Of a stretch of DNA of 22,141 nucleotides, positions 20,401 through 22,141 are shown one piece after another. The position numbers and the translations under genes are program-made. Below the pieces are notes generated by a model. The model was not told where the DNA came from, did no database searches, and worked only from the letters and a program-made list of their open reading frames with translations. Every line of letters starts with the position of its first letter. The first letter of the stretch is position 1. This stretch comes from Mnemiopsis leidyi (lineage: Eukaryota > Ctenophora > Tentaculata > Lobata > Bolinopsidae). The stretch covers positions 1-22,141 of the forward strand of contig JH153666.1 in the NCBI GenBank assembly GCA_000226015.1. The letters run 5' to 3'.

Positions 20401-21837
20401 AGATTTGTCTAAACATAAATAAACCTGCACAGCTAGACTCTGTAGTAGCTCCTAGTAATTGCAATCAAGTAAATACAGTCGCTATTGACTTGATTAAATA
20501 TATATCGAGCTGAACAATAGTGTGGGTTATTGCCACCCTGGTTTTGTCATGAAGCAACCGACCAGGCATGAGCAGTAGTGAAAGAAATTTGATTTTCAAT
20601 CGATTATATTTATACTCGGACAGGACATCATTTAACGAGAATTATTTTGACATGTTGAATCTTGACAGGCCCTCATTGCTCACTACGAAAATGATTATTT
20701 TATCTTTTGTAAGCAGTTTGATTAATATCGAGTCAGTTGTATTTTTTAGAAGCAGGTCACAACAGCACTAAAATGCAACAACAGTAAACTAAATTCTGTA
20801 ACTTATAAAAGCGCAATTAAAAAAACCCCCACGAAACCTTTTTTTACTTCTCTGCATCAGGCAATGTTTTATAGTTAGTGTTTATTGATGTAGGAAACTT
20901 AAATGGAGTTGCCTGAATTTTGAATTTGTTTAAGGACATGTATAACCTTAAAGAAATTACTTCGACAGTCGTATGTGACAAGGCGAGTCAAAGGAAAATT
21001 AAAATGCAAATTAATAAAATGCGTATAATTCATTGATTCAATCACGTAGGAAACAAGACATCTTTCTTGAGGTCACAGAACATGTTGTATTGATGTATTA
21101 CCCGGGATTTGACGGGGAGCTATAACCAATTGCACGTCACAATTTATTGTAAAACTTGCCAATGTCATTGTCCTTACCAATCGGAATTTAGTCACACAAT
21201 TAACTTTCTATAAACCTTTCAAAAATCTGATGTCCGTCTCAGTGCAGACGGCAATTATTTTCTCCGGTCACTATATAAGATGCTCAGAAGAGAAAAAACC
21301 TGTTTTTCTATTCCTCCTCGCAGATAGTTATGATTCATAAAGTATTGTCCTTCCACAACACTTCGTTAGCCTGACACTGTCTTAATACAGCTTAATTAAT
21401 CAAGGATATGATCCCTGCTCCCACGAGTGTTCCTGGCTTCTTGCTGAATTCGACAACTGTATTGAATCATGGTCGTAGAGCTTTATATTTTAGAACAATA
21501 GACGTCAGAATTTTTTGGGTGGAGCTGAAAATTTGTTTTCTTTTGTTCATTCTGAAGTAAGGTCTAACAGGTTTGAGTTTAATGCCACGGAGAAGCCTCA
21601 AATTACACACCCTAAGTGAAGGACTCAGGAGCAGTCGGAAGATTAATGTGTATTATACAACTGCTCCCACTTTTTACAATAAATTACAAAAGAAAACAAA
21701 TTTCCGACTCCTCCCAAAAATTTTGACATCTATAACCCGCACAAATACTAGCGGGATCTGGGATATGCAACACTCAAATGAATATTGAACGGCCAGTTTG
21801 TTTCTGATGAATTGGATGAAAATTCCACCCATCAAAC
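17491..21837. other. Long stretch without a secure gene
   Basis: Expected to hold upstream exons of the APPBP2-like gene if its N-terminal half is conserved, but no frame on the minus strand gave a convincing match. A strong donor-like GTAAGTAAG lies on the minus strand near 17881-17873 with no recognisable exon before it. A 9-bp tandem repeat is at 18943-18979. The rest is AT-rich single-copy sequence. Confidence 0.4.
18943..18979. repeat. 9-bp GACCTACAT tandem repeat, 4 copies
   Basis: Perfect copies begin at 18943, 18952, 18961 and 18970. The 9-bp period keeps a frame open, but the surrounding open frame resembles nothing. Confidence 0.9.
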
Positions 21838-21960
21838 CTTGCCTAAGGACGTCCAGATTATTTCCAACTGAATGTGAAAATTTGTAAAACAACCACGTGT
21901 CATTTGACGAGACCCGAGCTCGCCAGTCGCTGGGAAACTGCACAAAGTCGTCACGCATTA
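21838..21960 (-). CDS. Candidate N-terminal exon of the APPBP2-like gene
   Basis: A minus-strand open frame with DDFVQFPSDWRARVSSNDTW followed by LFYKFSHSVGNNLDVLRQ, ending CAAG|GTTTGA (phase 1). The LP-x-x...FYKF pattern resembles the SLPENIQFDVYYKLYQQG region near the APPBP2 N-terminus, its presumed BC-box. The acceptor (AACAAG) is weak and the resemblance short. If real, two or more exons must lie between it and 16724, and those were not found. Confidence 0.3.
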
Positions 21961-22141
21961 CTTGTTACAATACATACTCACGCATTACAACACATACTCA
22001 CGCACTACAACATTTACTCACGCACTACAACATTTACTCACGCACTACAACACATACTCACGCACTACAACATTTACTCACGCACTACAACACTTACTCA
22101 CGCACTACAACATTTACTCACGCACTACAACATTTACTCAC
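21954..22141. repeat. 20-bp tandem array running off the right edge
   Basis: Copies of CGCACTACAACATTTACTCA step exactly 20 bp from 21981 to the end (8 copies, with CATTTACT/CACATACT/CACTTACT variants). A 27-bp variant unit lies before them. On the minus strand every unit has GTGAGTAAAT or GTGAGTATG. Confidence 0.93.

Noticed and set aside
21954..22141. CRISPR array
   Set aside because: It is a simple 20-bp head-to-tail repeat with no spacers, in an animal genome.

Overview
The window is animal (metazoan) nuclear DNA. It is AT-rich, and two multi-exon genes with GT-AG introns can be rebuilt exon by exon; both belong to families found across animals. The proteins are clearly diverged from the vertebrate forms I recall, which suggests an invertebrate. 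I cannot name the phylum from sequence alone.

Layout. (1) 1..4300, plus strand: twelve exons of an MFSD12-like major facilitator transporter (472 residues plus stop from the window edge). In vertebrates this is the lysosomal/melanosomal cysteine importer. (2) 4301..6848: long 3' flank or intergenic DNA with no convincing gene, holding a 35-bp tandem repeat. (3) 16724 down to 6849, minus strand: the seven C-terminal exons of an APPBP2-like TPR protein (304 residues plus stop), in vertebrates a substrate receptor of a CUL2 ubiquitin ligase. Every splice phase agrees and the alignment to the family is collinear. The N-terminal exons are not securely located; one candidate lies at 21838..21960. 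The two genes converge tail to tail, with about 2.5 kb between their stop codons. I see no functional link between them.

The introns and the 16.7-22.1 kb region are full of tandem repeats and degraded mobile-element-like sequence: an 11-bp TTATTCATTAC array, an AT palindrome cluster, a degenerate 20-bp G/T-rich array, an 82-bp duplication, a pair of about 290-bp elements with inverted ends, tRNA-like fragments, and a 20-bp array running off the right edge.

The most notable structure is a 63-bp tandem repeat at 8172..8402. Each full unit is a complete 3' splice site of the APPBP2-like gene (branch-point-like CTAAC, pyrimidine tract, AG) plus the first 37 nt of the next exon. Three identical acceptors therefore stand in a row, and use of either upstream one would meet an in-frame stop after 13 codons. 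The 20-bp array at the right edge carries a GTGAGT donor-like motif in each unit on the same (minus) strand. I found no evidence of a wholly new multi-gene system.
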